A stretch of 31,232 bases of DNA. It comes from CAYJBP01 sp964368605. Its GTDB lineage: Bacteria; Bacillota; Dehalobacteriia; UBA4068. Location of the stretch: NCBI GenBank assembly GCA_964368605.1, contig CAYJBP010000017.1, forward strand, positions 1 through 31,232, in the 5' to 3' direction. The position numbers were made by a program, and so were the translations under genes. The notes below the pieces were generated by a model. The model searched no databases. It was not told the origin of the DNA and was given only the letters and a program-made list of their open reading frames with translations. The stretch's first letter is position 1. Each line of letters opens with the position of its first letter. Below are positions 8,350 to 15,742 of the stretch, in pieces.

Positions 8350-9588
8350 TTGAAATATTATAATTATAATGATATGATTTTTGCTTCATTCGAAGATTTA
8401 GATTTGCCACAGATAGCCGAGCCGGAAAAAAAGCCGAATTTTATGCTTTATAATAAAGATATTCGCACAAATAAGGCCGCCTTTGCCTTAACCGATATCG
8501 GTCAAATAAGGCCGGATATTGATGAAAGCTATCATTGGCTTAATCGTAATCGTTTGCAAGCAGGGGATTATTATGATGCTACGCTTGCAGCCTATCTGGA
8601 AGATGGGCCGCTAAAGGCTATCAATATCAAGCATCCTTCTTGGCAAAGGATAGCTTTGTCTTATCCAACTACCCATTCCAGGCGGGTAAATATTATTGCT
8701 TTGGGCGATGTAGGGGCTACCATGCTAATCGGCTTGCGGCTTTTGGGCGGCGATGTGATTAGCAAAATCGGCATTTATGATCTTAATCATAAAAATGCTC
8801 AGCGCTATGAATTCGAGATGAATCAAGTTATCGATGGCAATGAATATGATGCCCTGCCGCCGGTAGAGGCAATCGACGAAGACCAAATATTTGATTGCGC
8901 AGTATTGATTTTTTGTGCTGCCGCCAACTTGCCGCCGGTAGATAGCCAGGTAACCGATGTAAGGATGGCTCAATTTGCGGCTAATCGTAAAATTATCGGC
9001 GAATATGCTCGCAAGGCCAGAAAGGCTAAGTTCAAGGGATTTTGCTGTGTAGTTAGCGATCCGGTTGATTTATTATGCAAAGAACTGTTTACCATATCCA
9101 ATACCAATGAGCAAGGCGAATTTGATGGCTTGGGCATTAGGGGCGAATATATTCAAGGCTATGGCTTAGGGGTTATGAATGCCCGTGCCGCTTATTTTGC
9201 CCAAAAAGATAGCCGTTTTAGCTCGTTTTTAAGCGAAGGACGGGCTTTTGGCCCTCATGGCAATGATTTGATTATTGCCAATTCAATTAATAATTATAAT
9301 CATGATTTATCTTTAGAATTAACGGAAAAGGCGGTAACGGCCAACTTACAAATGCGTAAAATGGGCTTTAAGCCTTATATTGCCCCGGCTTTATCATCGG
9401 CCGCTTTGGCAATTATCCGCACTTTAAGTGGTAAGTGGCATTATAGCTCGGTCTTTTTGGGCGGTATTTATATGGGTTGCAAAAATCGCTATATATATCA
9501 AGGTAATCAAGTAGAATGCCTGCCTTTGCCCGATAAATTATATCAAAGAATAGAGGAGGCGGCGCATAATTTAGCCCAAATTAATTAA
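8350..9588 (+). CDS. Divergent lactate/malate dehydrogenase-like Rossmann protein
   Basis: Protein of 412 residues with the outline of the LDH/MDH superfamily. A dinucleotide-binding loop LGDVGAT (G119, G122) is followed by an acidic residue at the end of the next strand (GIYDLNHKN), as in NAD-preferring members. VVSDPVDLL stands where LDHs have V-x-NPVD. GRAFGPHGND (H303) matches the position of the catalytic-histidine GEHGD motif. The long N-terminal extension (about 110 residues) and the weak similarity elsewhere make a standard lactate or malate dehydrogenase unlikely. The substrate is unknown. GTG 8341 overlaps the stop of the giant gene; I prefer TTG 8350 because GGGAG at 8337-8341 is then eight bases upstream, though TTG 8347 is also possible. 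The coupling to the giant gene implies joint function. Confidence 0.7.
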   Translation: MKYYNYNDMIFASFEDLDLPQIAEPEKKPNFMLYNKDIRTNKAAFALTDIGQIRPDIDESYHWLNRNRLQAGDYYDATLAAYLEDGPLKAINIKHPSWQRIALSYPTTHSRRVNIIALGDVGATMLIGLRLLGGDVISKIGIYDLNHKNAQRYEFEMNQVIDGNEYDALPPVEAIDEDQIFDCAVLIFCAAANLPPVDSQVTDVRMAQFAANRKIIGEYARKARKAKFKGFCCVVSDPVDLLCKELFTISNTNEQGEFDGLGIRGEYIQGYGLGVMNARAAYFAQKDSRFSSFLSEGRAFGPHGNDLIIANSINNYNHDLSLELTEKAVTANLQMRKMGFKPYIAPALSSAALAIIRTLSGKWHYSSVFLGGIYMGCKNRYIYQGNQVECLPLPDKLYQRIEEAAHNLAQIN

Positions 9589-9605
9589 ACGCCGACAGCT
9601 TATTT

Positions 9606-10670
9606 ATGGAAAATAAAGAGCTAATTTTGATTATGCCGCAGGCAAATAATGCTTTGCCAACACGTTTAAGCGAGCTAATGGCCGATTGTCTGGCTAATTA
9701 TCAAATAATACAAACCTGGACATCAGCCGAACAAATGCAACCTATAACAGGCAAAAAGCTTTTATTTATTATTAGCTTGGATGATCAGGGTTTAAATCTT
9801 GAATATTATCGTTTTTTATCTATAATAAGGGCTAATCCCAATTTTTTTAAAGATTGCTTAGGGGCTTTAATTATCGATGGTCAAAGCGAGCTTTATACCA
9901 AATCGATAGGGCGTGAGCTGGTGCTGGCTGCTAATCAGGCCGGCTGTGCTTTTATTGGCCGACCTTTGGTCGAGGCAACTTTATCTTTAAATAATTTTGA
10001 GGTGCAAGCCGAATTTAGCGGTTTAAGCCTTTTTGTTAGCTATCAAACGGCGGTTAATAATTTATTAAAGAGGCTTTTTATTAAACAGCCTCCTTATTGT
10101 GCAGTATCTAGCGATTTGCTGGTAATTCATGCCGCCTCCCATGCTAAATCAAATACCCATGCCCTGTGGTCGATGGTAAAAGGCCATTTAGATGGCCTAA
10201 ATATCAAAGAAATCGGCCTTCGTAACGGCTCGATGGTCGATTGTAGCGGCTGCCCTTATACCATGTGCCTGCATTATGGCGAGCGCTCTGATTGCTATTA
10301 TGGCGGCATTATCACCACCGATTGCTATCCGGCTTTAGAAAAATCCAAAGCCTTACTTTTATTATGCCCTAATTATAATGATGCTTTATCGGCCAATTTA
10401 ACGGCCTTTATCAATCGCTTAACTGCCCTTTATCGGCGCCAGCCCTTTTTTAGCAAGGCTGTTTTTGCCCTTATTGTTTCCGGCTATTCGGGCAGCGATA
10501 TTTTGGCCGGCCAAATTATTTCCGGCCTATGTATGAATAAATCTTTTTTTCTGCCGGCCAACTTTTGCCTAATGCAAACGGCCAATTATCCGGGCAGCAT
10601 TAATGCTATCGCCGATATCGAAACTCAAGCCGCCGAATTTGCCCAACAAATTCAAGAAATTTATAAATAA
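9606..10670 (+). CDS. Tandem flavodoxin-like protein with Cys cluster (FMN reductase/iron-sulfur flavoprotein-like)
   Basis: A 354-residue cytosolic protein. The C-terminal half (about 168-354) resembles NADPH-dependent FMN reductases and iron-sulfur flavoproteins. It has a first strand LLVIHAASHAKSNTHAL with a phosphate-loop-like SNT, then VDCSGCPYTMC and a later Cys (four in all, C-x2-C-x4-C then C after eight residues), and the strand FALIVSGYSGSD. The N-terminal half (about 1-150) has a similar series, with KKLLFIISLDD and LGALIIDGQSE aligning to ALLLLCPNYND and FALIVSGYSGS. This suggests an internal duplication with a degenerate first copy that lacks the Cys cluster. It probably binds FMN and perhaps an Fe-S cluster. 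The gene is 17 bases after the dehydrogenase-like gene and has no strong Shine-Dalgarno, so translation may be coupled. Substrate is unknown. Confidence 0.7.
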   Translation: MENKELILIMPQANNALPTRLSELMADCLANYQIIQTWTSAEQMQPITGKKLLFIISLDDQGLNLEYYRFLSIIRANPNFFKDCLGALIIDGQSELYTKSIGRELVLAANQAGCAFIGRPLVEATLSLNNFEVQAEFSGLSLFVSYQTAVNNLLKRLFIKQPPYCAVSSDLLVIHAASHAKSNTHALWSMVKGHLDGLNIKEIGLRNGSMVDCSGCPYTMCLHYGERSDCYYGGIITTDCYPALEKSKALLLLCPNYNDALSANLTAFINRLTALYRRQPFFSKAVFALIVSGYSGSDILAGQIISGLCMNKSFFLPANFCLMQTANYPGSINAIADIETQAAEFAQQIQEIYK

Positions 10671-10684
10671 TCGACGGCAAATTA

Positions 10685-10713
10685 TTGTAGTTTTTGAGGG
10701 GATATGTTATAAT
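10685..10713 (+). promoter_or_regulatory. Promoter of the polyamine operon
   Basis: TTGTAG (10685-10690), a 17-base spacer and TATAAT (10708-10713) preceded by TG one base upstream (TGTTATAAT, an extended -10). It begins 15 bases after the previous stop codon and points into the arginine decarboxylase gene. Confidence 0.65.
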
Positions 10714-10752
10714 TTAAATATCGAATTATCATTAAATTTTGATATTTAAATT
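10711..10752 (+). repeat. 12-bp inverted repeat at the polyamine operon start site
   Basis: AATTTAAATATC (10711-10722) and its exact reverse complement (10741-10752) are separated by 18 bases. The left arm begins inside the -10 box and covers the expected start site. It could be an operator for a dimeric repressor, or a 5' mRNA hairpin that affects stability. It lacks a GC stem and T-tract, so it is not a terminator. Confidence 0.55.
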
Positions 10753-10811
10753 ACTTTAAATAAGAATAATAATTTGGAGTAAATTATAGTTTTACGCAGG
10801 AGGAAAAGGAT

Positions 10812-12260
10812 TTGGACAAAAACAAGCAAAGTTATGCACCTGTTAAAGAGGCTTTGCAGCATTTTTCGGAATTAAGGGTTGTGCCCTTTGATGTGCCCGG
10901 CCATAAAAGGGGCAAGGGAAATAATGAATTAAAAGAGTTTTTGGGCGGCAAATGCCTGGAAATGGATGTAAATTCGATGAAGCCTTTGGATAATTTAGCT
11001 CATCCTGTTTCGGTTATTTATGAGGCCGAAGTTTTGGCTGCTCAGGCCTTTGGGGCAGGGCATGCCTTTTTTATGGTTAATGGCACCACCGCAGCCGTGC
11101 AAAATATGCTCTTTTTTAGCCTGCGCCGTGGCGATAAAGTTATTTTGCCCCGTAATGTACATAAAAGCGTGGTTAATGCCCTGATTATTACCGGCGCTAT
11201 TCCTGTTTATGTTAAGCAACCTTTGCATCCTACCTTGCATATTTCCCTAGGTATGCAGGTAGAGGAGGTTAAAAAGGCCATTGCCGATCATCCCGATGCC
11301 AAGGCTGTTTTTTGCAATAGCCCCACCTATTATGGCATTTGCTCCGATTTAAAAACAATATGCCAATTGGCACATCAGGCCAATATGCTGCTTTTAGTAG
11401 ACGAAGCCCATGGCACTCATTTTAATTTTGGCGAAGGATTTCCGGTTTCGGCTATGGCCGCCGGTGCTGATTTAGCGGCAATCAGCATGCATAAATCGGG
11501 CTGCTCTTTAACCCAAAGTGCCTTTTTATTAAGTGGCCCTAATATCGATAAAGAGGCTTTGCGCCAAACTATCAACTTAACCCAAACCACCAGCGCCTCT
11601 TATTTATTATTGGCCTCTTTGGATATTTCGCGCAAGAATTTGGCTTTAAATGGTCGCCAAATTTTTGATCATGTTAGGCAAATGGCCTGCTATGCCCGGG
11701 AGGAAATTAATAAAATCGGCGCTTATTATGCCTATGGTGCCGAATTAATAGATAATGATACGGTTTTTGATTTTGATTTAAGCAAATTAGCGGTAGCCAC
11801 CGCCGGCAGCGGTTTATCGGGCATGGAAGTTTATGATATTTTGCGTGATGAATATGATATTCAAATCGAATTTGGCGATATTTCTAATATTTTGGCCTAT
11901 ATTTCGGTAGGGGATAAAGAACAGCATATCGAGCGCTTAGTAGGTGCTTTGGCCGAAATTGCCCGCCGCTTTAGCAAAGAAAAGCGAGAATTGCTCCTAT
12001 ATCCTTTGCCTCAAACCTTAGTGGCTATCAGCCCGCAGGAGGCCTATTATGGTGCTAAAGTTTCGGTGCCAATAGAGCAATCCGTGGGCAAAATCATGGG
12101 CGAGATGGCCATGTGCTATCCACCCGGCATCCCGATTTTAGCGCCCGGTGAATTAATTAATGCCGAGGCCATCGAGTATATTCGCTATGCTAAGGAAATT
12201 GGCTGCTCGATTATTGGCACTCATGATCCGGAAGTAAAACAGTTAGCGGTTTTGAGGTGA
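10812..12260 (+). CDS. speA: Arginine decarboxylase (fold type I, Orn/Lys/Arg family)
   Basis: PLP enzyme of the short (about 480-residue) Orn/Lys/Arg decarboxylase family typified by Bacillus SpeA; it would convert arginine to agmatine and CO2. The 482-residue protein shows DVPGHKRG, the PLP-site DEAHGTH and the Schiff-base lysine K228 in ISMHKSG, followed by a C-terminal domain with CYPPGIPILAPGE. The family also contains lysine and ornithine decarboxylases and sequence alone does not fix the substrate, but the agmatinase gene two genes downstream argues for arginine. Translation starts at TTG 10812 behind AGGAGG (10798-10803). It is the first gene of the polyamine operon, with a promoter at 10685-10713. 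Confidence 0.88.
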   Translation: MDKNKQSYAPVKEALQHFSELRVVPFDVPGHKRGKGNNELKEFLGGKCLEMDVNSMKPLDNLAHPVSVIYEAEVLAAQAFGAGHAFFMVNGTTAAVQNMLFFSLRRGDKVILPRNVHKSVVNALIITGAIPVYVKQPLHPTLHISLGMQVEEVKKAIADHPDAKAVFCNSPTYYGICSDLKTICQLAHQANMLLLVDEAHGTHFNFGEGFPVSAMAAGADLAAISMHKSGCSLTQSAFLLSGPNIDKEALRQTINLTQTTSASYLLLASLDISRKNLALNGRQIFDHVRQMACYAREEINKIGAYYAYGAELIDNDTVFDFDLSKLAVATAGSGLSGMEVYDILRDEYDIQIEFGDISNILAYISVGDKEQHIERLVGALAEIARRFSKEKRELLLYPLPQTLVAISPQEAYYGAKVSVPIEQSVGKIMGEMAMCYPPGIPILAPGELINAEAIEYIRYAKEIGCSIIGTHDPEVKQLAVLR

Positions 12261-12264
12261 TTTT

Positions 12265-13116
12265 ATGGATTTATGGTTTTCGGAATATCATACCGACAAT
12301 GTGCGTTTATCGATACGAGTAGACGAGCATCTATACTCTTCGCAAAGCTTGTACCAGCGCATAGACGTATTTTCCTCGCCCGATTATGGCCGTTTTTTAA
12401 CCCTAGATGGCTATATGATGCTAACCGAAAAGGACGAGTTTATTTATCATGAGATGATGGCTCATGTGCCGATGGCGGTGCATCCTAATGTAAAAAAGGT
12501 GCTGCTAATTGGGGCAGGGGATGGCGGCACAGTACGCGAAATTTTACGCTATGAAACGGTAGAACATATCGATTTGGTTGAAATTGATAAAGAAGTGATG
12601 GATGTATGTCGCAAATTCTTACCTTTTACGGCCGCCGGCTTAGATGATGAACGGGTAAATATTCATGTTGAAGACGGCATGCGTTATGTACGCCGAGTTA
12701 AGGATTTTTATGATTTGATTATTGTTGATTCCACCGATCCTTTTGGCCCCGGCGAAGGCCTTTTTTCCAAAGAGTTTTATGGCAATTGCTATAAGGCTTT
12801 GAACGAAAATGGGATTATGGTTAATCAGCAGGAAAGCCCTTTTTATCATAAGGATGCCTTAGCCGTGCAAAGGGCGCATCGTAATATTGTGCAATCATTC
12901 CCGTTTAGCATGGCTTATCAAGCTCATATCCCCACTTACCCATCGGGATTATGGCTCTTTGGCTTTTCTTCTAAAAATTATCATCCCTTGCATGATTTTA
13001 GGGAGCAGGCCTGGAAGGATTTAAAAATTAAAACCCGTTATTATAATACGCAATTGCATCGGGGCGCTTTTGCCCTGCCCAATTATGTAGAAGATTTATT
13101 AAAAGGAGTAGAATAA
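12265..13116 (+). CDS. speE: Spermidine synthase (aminopropyltransferase)
   Basis: Transfers an aminopropyl group from decarboxylated S-adenosylmethionine to putrescine (or, in some family members, to agmatine or other amines). The 283-residue length is normal. Family motifs are YHEMMAHVPM, the cofactor loop IGAGDGG (83-88; most relatives have GGGDGG), and DSTDPFGPGEGLF with the catalytic Asp at D155. The ATG lies four bases after the upstream stop, with GAGGTG in the end of that gene, so translation is coupled. No speD (AdoMet decarboxylase), which would supply its co-substrate, lies in the window. The presence of the aspartate-semialdehyde route downstream makes its real acceptor and necessity open questions. 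Confidence 0.93.
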   Translation: MDLWFSEYHTDNVRLSIRVDEHLYSSQSLYQRIDVFSSPDYGRFLTLDGYMMLTEKDEFIYHEMMAHVPMAVHPNVKKVLLIGAGDGGTVREILRYETVEHIDLVEIDKEVMDVCRKFLPFTAAGLDDERVNIHVEDGMRYVRRVKDFYDLIIVDSTDPFGPGEGLFSKEFYGNCYKALNENGIMVNQQESPFYHKDALAVQRAHRNIVQSFPFSMAYQAHIPTYPSGLWLFGFSSKNYHPLHDFREQAWKDLKIKTRYYNTQLHRGAFALPNYVEDLLKGVE

Positions 13117-13979
13117 TGCTAAAGAGTAAACATACTACTTTTTTTGACTGCGGCTTAGATTATCAGGCTGCCGATATTGTAATTTTTGGTGCACCTTTTG
13201 ATTCAACAACTTCTTTTAGACCGGGCACCAGAATGGCAGCAGCCACCATGCGCTTAGAAAGCTTTGGCCTAGAAACTTATAGCCCCGATTTAGATTTGGA
13301 TTTGGCCGATTATAATATTTGCGATGCCGGTGATTTGGAATTGCCTTTTGGCAATAGCGAACAAGCCTTGGATTTAATAGCGGAGCAGGTTAGCCAAATT
13401 GCCGCTGATCATAAAATCCCGTTAATGATAGGCGGCGAGCATTTGGTAAGCTTAGGCGCGATTAGGGCTTTGCATCTAAAGTATCCCGATTTGGCAATTA
13501 TCCATTTTGATGCCCATACCGATTTGCGTGAAGCTTATTTGGGGCAAAGCCTATCCCATGCCTCGGTAATGCGGCTGGCCTGGCAATTGTTAGGTGATGG
13601 CCGAATTTGGCAATTTGGTATCCGCTCCGGCGAGCGGCATGAATTTGAGTTTGCCGCTAAACATACCCATTTATGTGCCAATAATTTCGACGATTTGGCT
13701 TTGGCAATTGCTCAAAACCAAAATCGGCCGATTTATCTAAGCATAGATTTAGATATCCTAGACCCATCCTTTTTCCCGGGCACAGGCACGCCGGAGGCCG
13801 GCGGGGTTTGTGTTCATTCCTTATTTGCGGCGCTAAAAGATTTAAGTAAGCTAAATATTATTGGTTGCGATATCAATGAATTAGCCCCCAATTATGATTT
13901 AAGCGGTGCATCAACAGCGGTTGCTAATAAGGTATTGCGTGAATTATTATTAAATCTGTCAAAAAACAAGGAGGATTAA
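13116..13979 (+). CDS. speB: Agmatinase-family ureohydrolase
   Basis: Mn-dependent ureohydrolase that would split agmatine into putrescine and urea. The 287-residue protein carries the three metal-binding motifs of the arginase/agmatinase family: GGEHLVSLG (H109), FDAHTDL (D132, H134, D136) and SIDLDILDP (D211, D213). FFPGTGTPEAGG follows, which is characteristic of agmatinases. Start and upstream stop overlap as TAATG, with AAAGGAG before it. Because neighbouring genes encode the carboxyspermidine route, aminopropylagmatine is a possible alternative substrate; the sequence does not decide between them. Confidence 0.92.
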   Translation: MLKSKHTTFFDCGLDYQAADIVIFGAPFDSTTSFRPGTRMAAATMRLESFGLETYSPDLDLDLADYNICDAGDLELPFGNSEQALDLIAEQVSQIAADHKIPLMIGGEHLVSLGAIRALHLKYPDLAIIHFDAHTDLREAYLGQSLSHASVMRLAWQLLGDGRIWQFGIRSGERHEFEFAAKHTHLCANNFDDLALAIAQNQNRPIYLSIDLDILDPSFFPGTGTPEAGGVCVHSLFAALKDLSKLNIIGCDINELAPNYDLSGASTAVANKVLRELLLNLSKNKED

Positions 13980-13980
13980 A

Positions 13981-15186
13981 ATGGCGAAGATTATGATTAT
14001 CGGTGCAGGTGGCGTGGCTAATGTTGCTGCCCATAAATGTGCGCAAAACAGTGATGTTTTTGGGGAAATGATTATTGCCAGCCGTACCAAAGCAAAATGT
14101 GATGATATTAAGCAGGCTATTGAGGCCAAAGGTACTAAAACCATAATTACAACTGCCCAAATCGATGCCGATGATGTAGCTGCTTTAACTGCCCTTTTAG
14201 AAAAGGAAAAACCGGCTTTGGTTTTAAATTTGGCCTTGCCCTATCAAGATTTACCGATTATGGATGCTTGCTTGGCCGCCAAAATTAATTATATGGATAC
14301 CGCCAATTATGAGCCGCCGGATGAGGCTAAATTTGAATATAGCTGGCAATGGGCTTATAAAGAACGCTATCAGCAAGCAGGAATCACCGCCCTTTTAGGC
14401 AGCGGTTTTGATCCGGGGGTAACTTCGGTTTTTGCGGCCTATGCCTTAAAGCATCATTTTGATCAGATTGATTATATCGATATCTTAGATTGCAATGGCG
14501 GCGATCATGGCTATCCTTTTGCCACCAATTTTAATCCCGAAATTAATATTCGCGAGGTAAGCGCCAAAGGCAGCTATTGGCAAGACGGTGCCTGGGTAGA
14601 AACCGAGCCAATGGAGATTAAACGGGAATATAATTTCCCTGAAATTGGCCAAAAAGATATGTATTTGCTACATCATGAAGAGATTGAGTCTTTGGCAATC
14701 AATATTCCCGGTGTTAAAAGAATTCGCTTTTTTATGACATTTGGCCAAAGTTATTTAACTCATTTGCAATGCCTGGAAAATGTAGGGATGACCTCTATCG
14801 AGCCGATTGATTATGAGGGCAAGCAAATTATTCCCCTTCAATTTTTAAAAGCGGTTTTGCCGGATCCTTCTTCTTTAGGGCCGCGCACCAAGGGCAAAAC
14901 CAATATAGGTTGTATTTTCCAAGGCCAAAAAGATGGCAAGCCCAAAACCTATTATATATATAATGTATGCGATCATCAGGAATGCTATCAAGAGGTTGGC
15001 TCGCAGGCTGTTTCGTATACCACCGGCGTGCCGGCCATGATAGGTGCAATGATGTTGATGAAGGGCATTTGGCAAGGGGCGGGCGTATTTAATATTGAAG
15101 AATTCGATCCCGACCCATTTATGGAGCAATTAAACCGCTGCGGATTGCCCTGGCAGGAAAGCTTTAATCCCGATTTAGTAGATTAG
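13981..15186 (+). CDS. Carboxynorspermidine/carboxyspermidine dehydrogenase (saccharopine dehydrogenase family)
   Basis: NADPH-dependent enzyme that condenses aspartate semialdehyde with a diamine (putrescine, diaminopropane or agmatine, depending on family member) to a carboxy-polyamine. The 401-residue protein begins with a Rossmann loop IIGAGGVANVAAHK. The family signatures DTANYEPPDEAKFEY, LLGSGFDPGVTSVFAAYA and DCNGGDHGYPFATN are present and are typical of the carboxynorspermidine synthase branch rather than true lysine-pathway saccharopine dehydrogenases. AAGGAGG lies at the end of speB, and the gene starts one base after it. Its partner decarboxylase is normally adjacent, but here it is 556 bases away across repeat DNA. 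Confidence 0.88.
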   Translation: MAKIMIIGAGGVANVAAHKCAQNSDVFGEMIIASRTKAKCDDIKQAIEAKGTKTIITTAQIDADDVAALTALLEKEKPALVLNLALPYQDLPIMDACLAAKINYMDTANYEPPDEAKFEYSWQWAYKERYQQAGITALLGSGFDPGVTSVFAAYALKHHFDQIDYIDILDCNGGDHGYPFATNFNPEINIREVSAKGSYWQDGAWVETEPMEIKREYNFPEIGQKDMYLLHHEEIESLAINIPGVKRIRFFMTFGQSYLTHLQCLENVGMTSIEPIDYEGKQIIPLQFLKAVLPDPSSLGPRTKGKTNIGCIFQGQKDGKPKTYYIYNVCDHQECYQEVGSQAVSYTTGVPAMIGAMMLMKGIWQGAGVFNIEEFDPDPFMEQLNRCGLPWQESFNPDLVD

Positions 15187-15208
15187 ATTATAGGGGCTAT
15201 CGCAATAT

Positions 15209-15272
15209 AAAGTTTTACTCAATTTTTTACAAAAAATTGCGGGGTCTTAGGGGCTGCGCCCCTAAGGTCTTA
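15209..15272. repeat. Dispersed intergenic repeat, family A, copy 1
   Basis: Begins AAAGTTTTACTC, contains a hairpin AATTTTTT-AC-AAAAAATT (15221-15238), then GCGGGGT, and then a GC hairpin with arms CTTAGGGGC and GCCCCTAAG (15246-15266). Related copies start at 26173 and 31196. A further small hairpin, TTTTGGC-GAA-GCCAAAA, follows at 15284-15300. Confidence 0.65.
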
Positions 15273-15350
15273 TAACCTGCGCCTTTTGGCGAAGCCAAAA
15301 CAGCCATCAACATCAAGCAAAAAACCGACAATCGTCATGGATGCCAAAAG

Positions 15351-15385
15351 GAGGATGTCGCAAATAATTGTGACAGCCTCTTTTT
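15351..15385 (+). terminator. Likely intrinsic terminator inside the repeat region
   Basis: GAGGATGTCGCAA (15351-15363) pairs with TTGTGACAGCCTC (15368-15380), 13 positions with one G-U pair and one mismatch, loop ATAA, followed by TTTTTGGGTTTTT. If active, it would end the polyamine transcript before the decarboxylase gene. Confidence 0.55.
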
Positions 15386-15448
15386 GGGTTTTTCTCATAC
15401 AGGTTTGCTTTCTTAAGCCAAAGCTTGGCTTGATAGTTTGCTTTGCGT

Positions 15449-15715
15449 AGAGCACTTTATTTTTATTTGCGCAGCAAATAAAAATAGCAGCTTCTTTCAA
15501 TTTTATCAATTCGATTATTCGTTTTGCAGTTGACTTATGCTCCTATCTAGCCTGCATTTCCTTTTATTTGATAATTGAAAGAAAAAGATTAAAACCTTTA
15601 CCTTTTTGTAAAAAGGTAAAACCAAAAACTTTTAGAATATAAGGCGGCTGTTTTAATGCGATAGCCCCAAAATATTAAAAGTTTCTTTGCTTACTTTCTT
15701 TTCAAAGAAAGTAAG
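15449..15715. repeat. Dispersed intergenic repeat, family B, copy 2
   Basis: Together with 15209-15385 this fills the 556-base gap at 15187-15742. It repeats the order seen at 14-243: AGAGCACTT, a hairpin with arms ATTTTTATTTGC (15459-15470 and 15474-15485), CTTTCAATTTTATCAATTC, AATTGAAAG (15573-15581), and a terminal palindrome with arms CTTACTTTCTTT (15690-15701 and 15704-15715). Only this copy has a further hairpin, TTTACCTTTTT-GT-AAAAAGGTAAA (15597-15620). No gene is supported in the gap. Confidence 0.6.
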
Positions 15716-15742
15716 GATCTTTAAAACTCAAAGGAGGCCAAA

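Noticed and set aside
15270..15509. 79-codon open frame on the minus strand across the repeat region
   Set aside because: It has no ribosome-binding site, runs through several hairpins of repeat families A and B, and resembles no protein I recognise; most likely a chance frame in repeat DNA.
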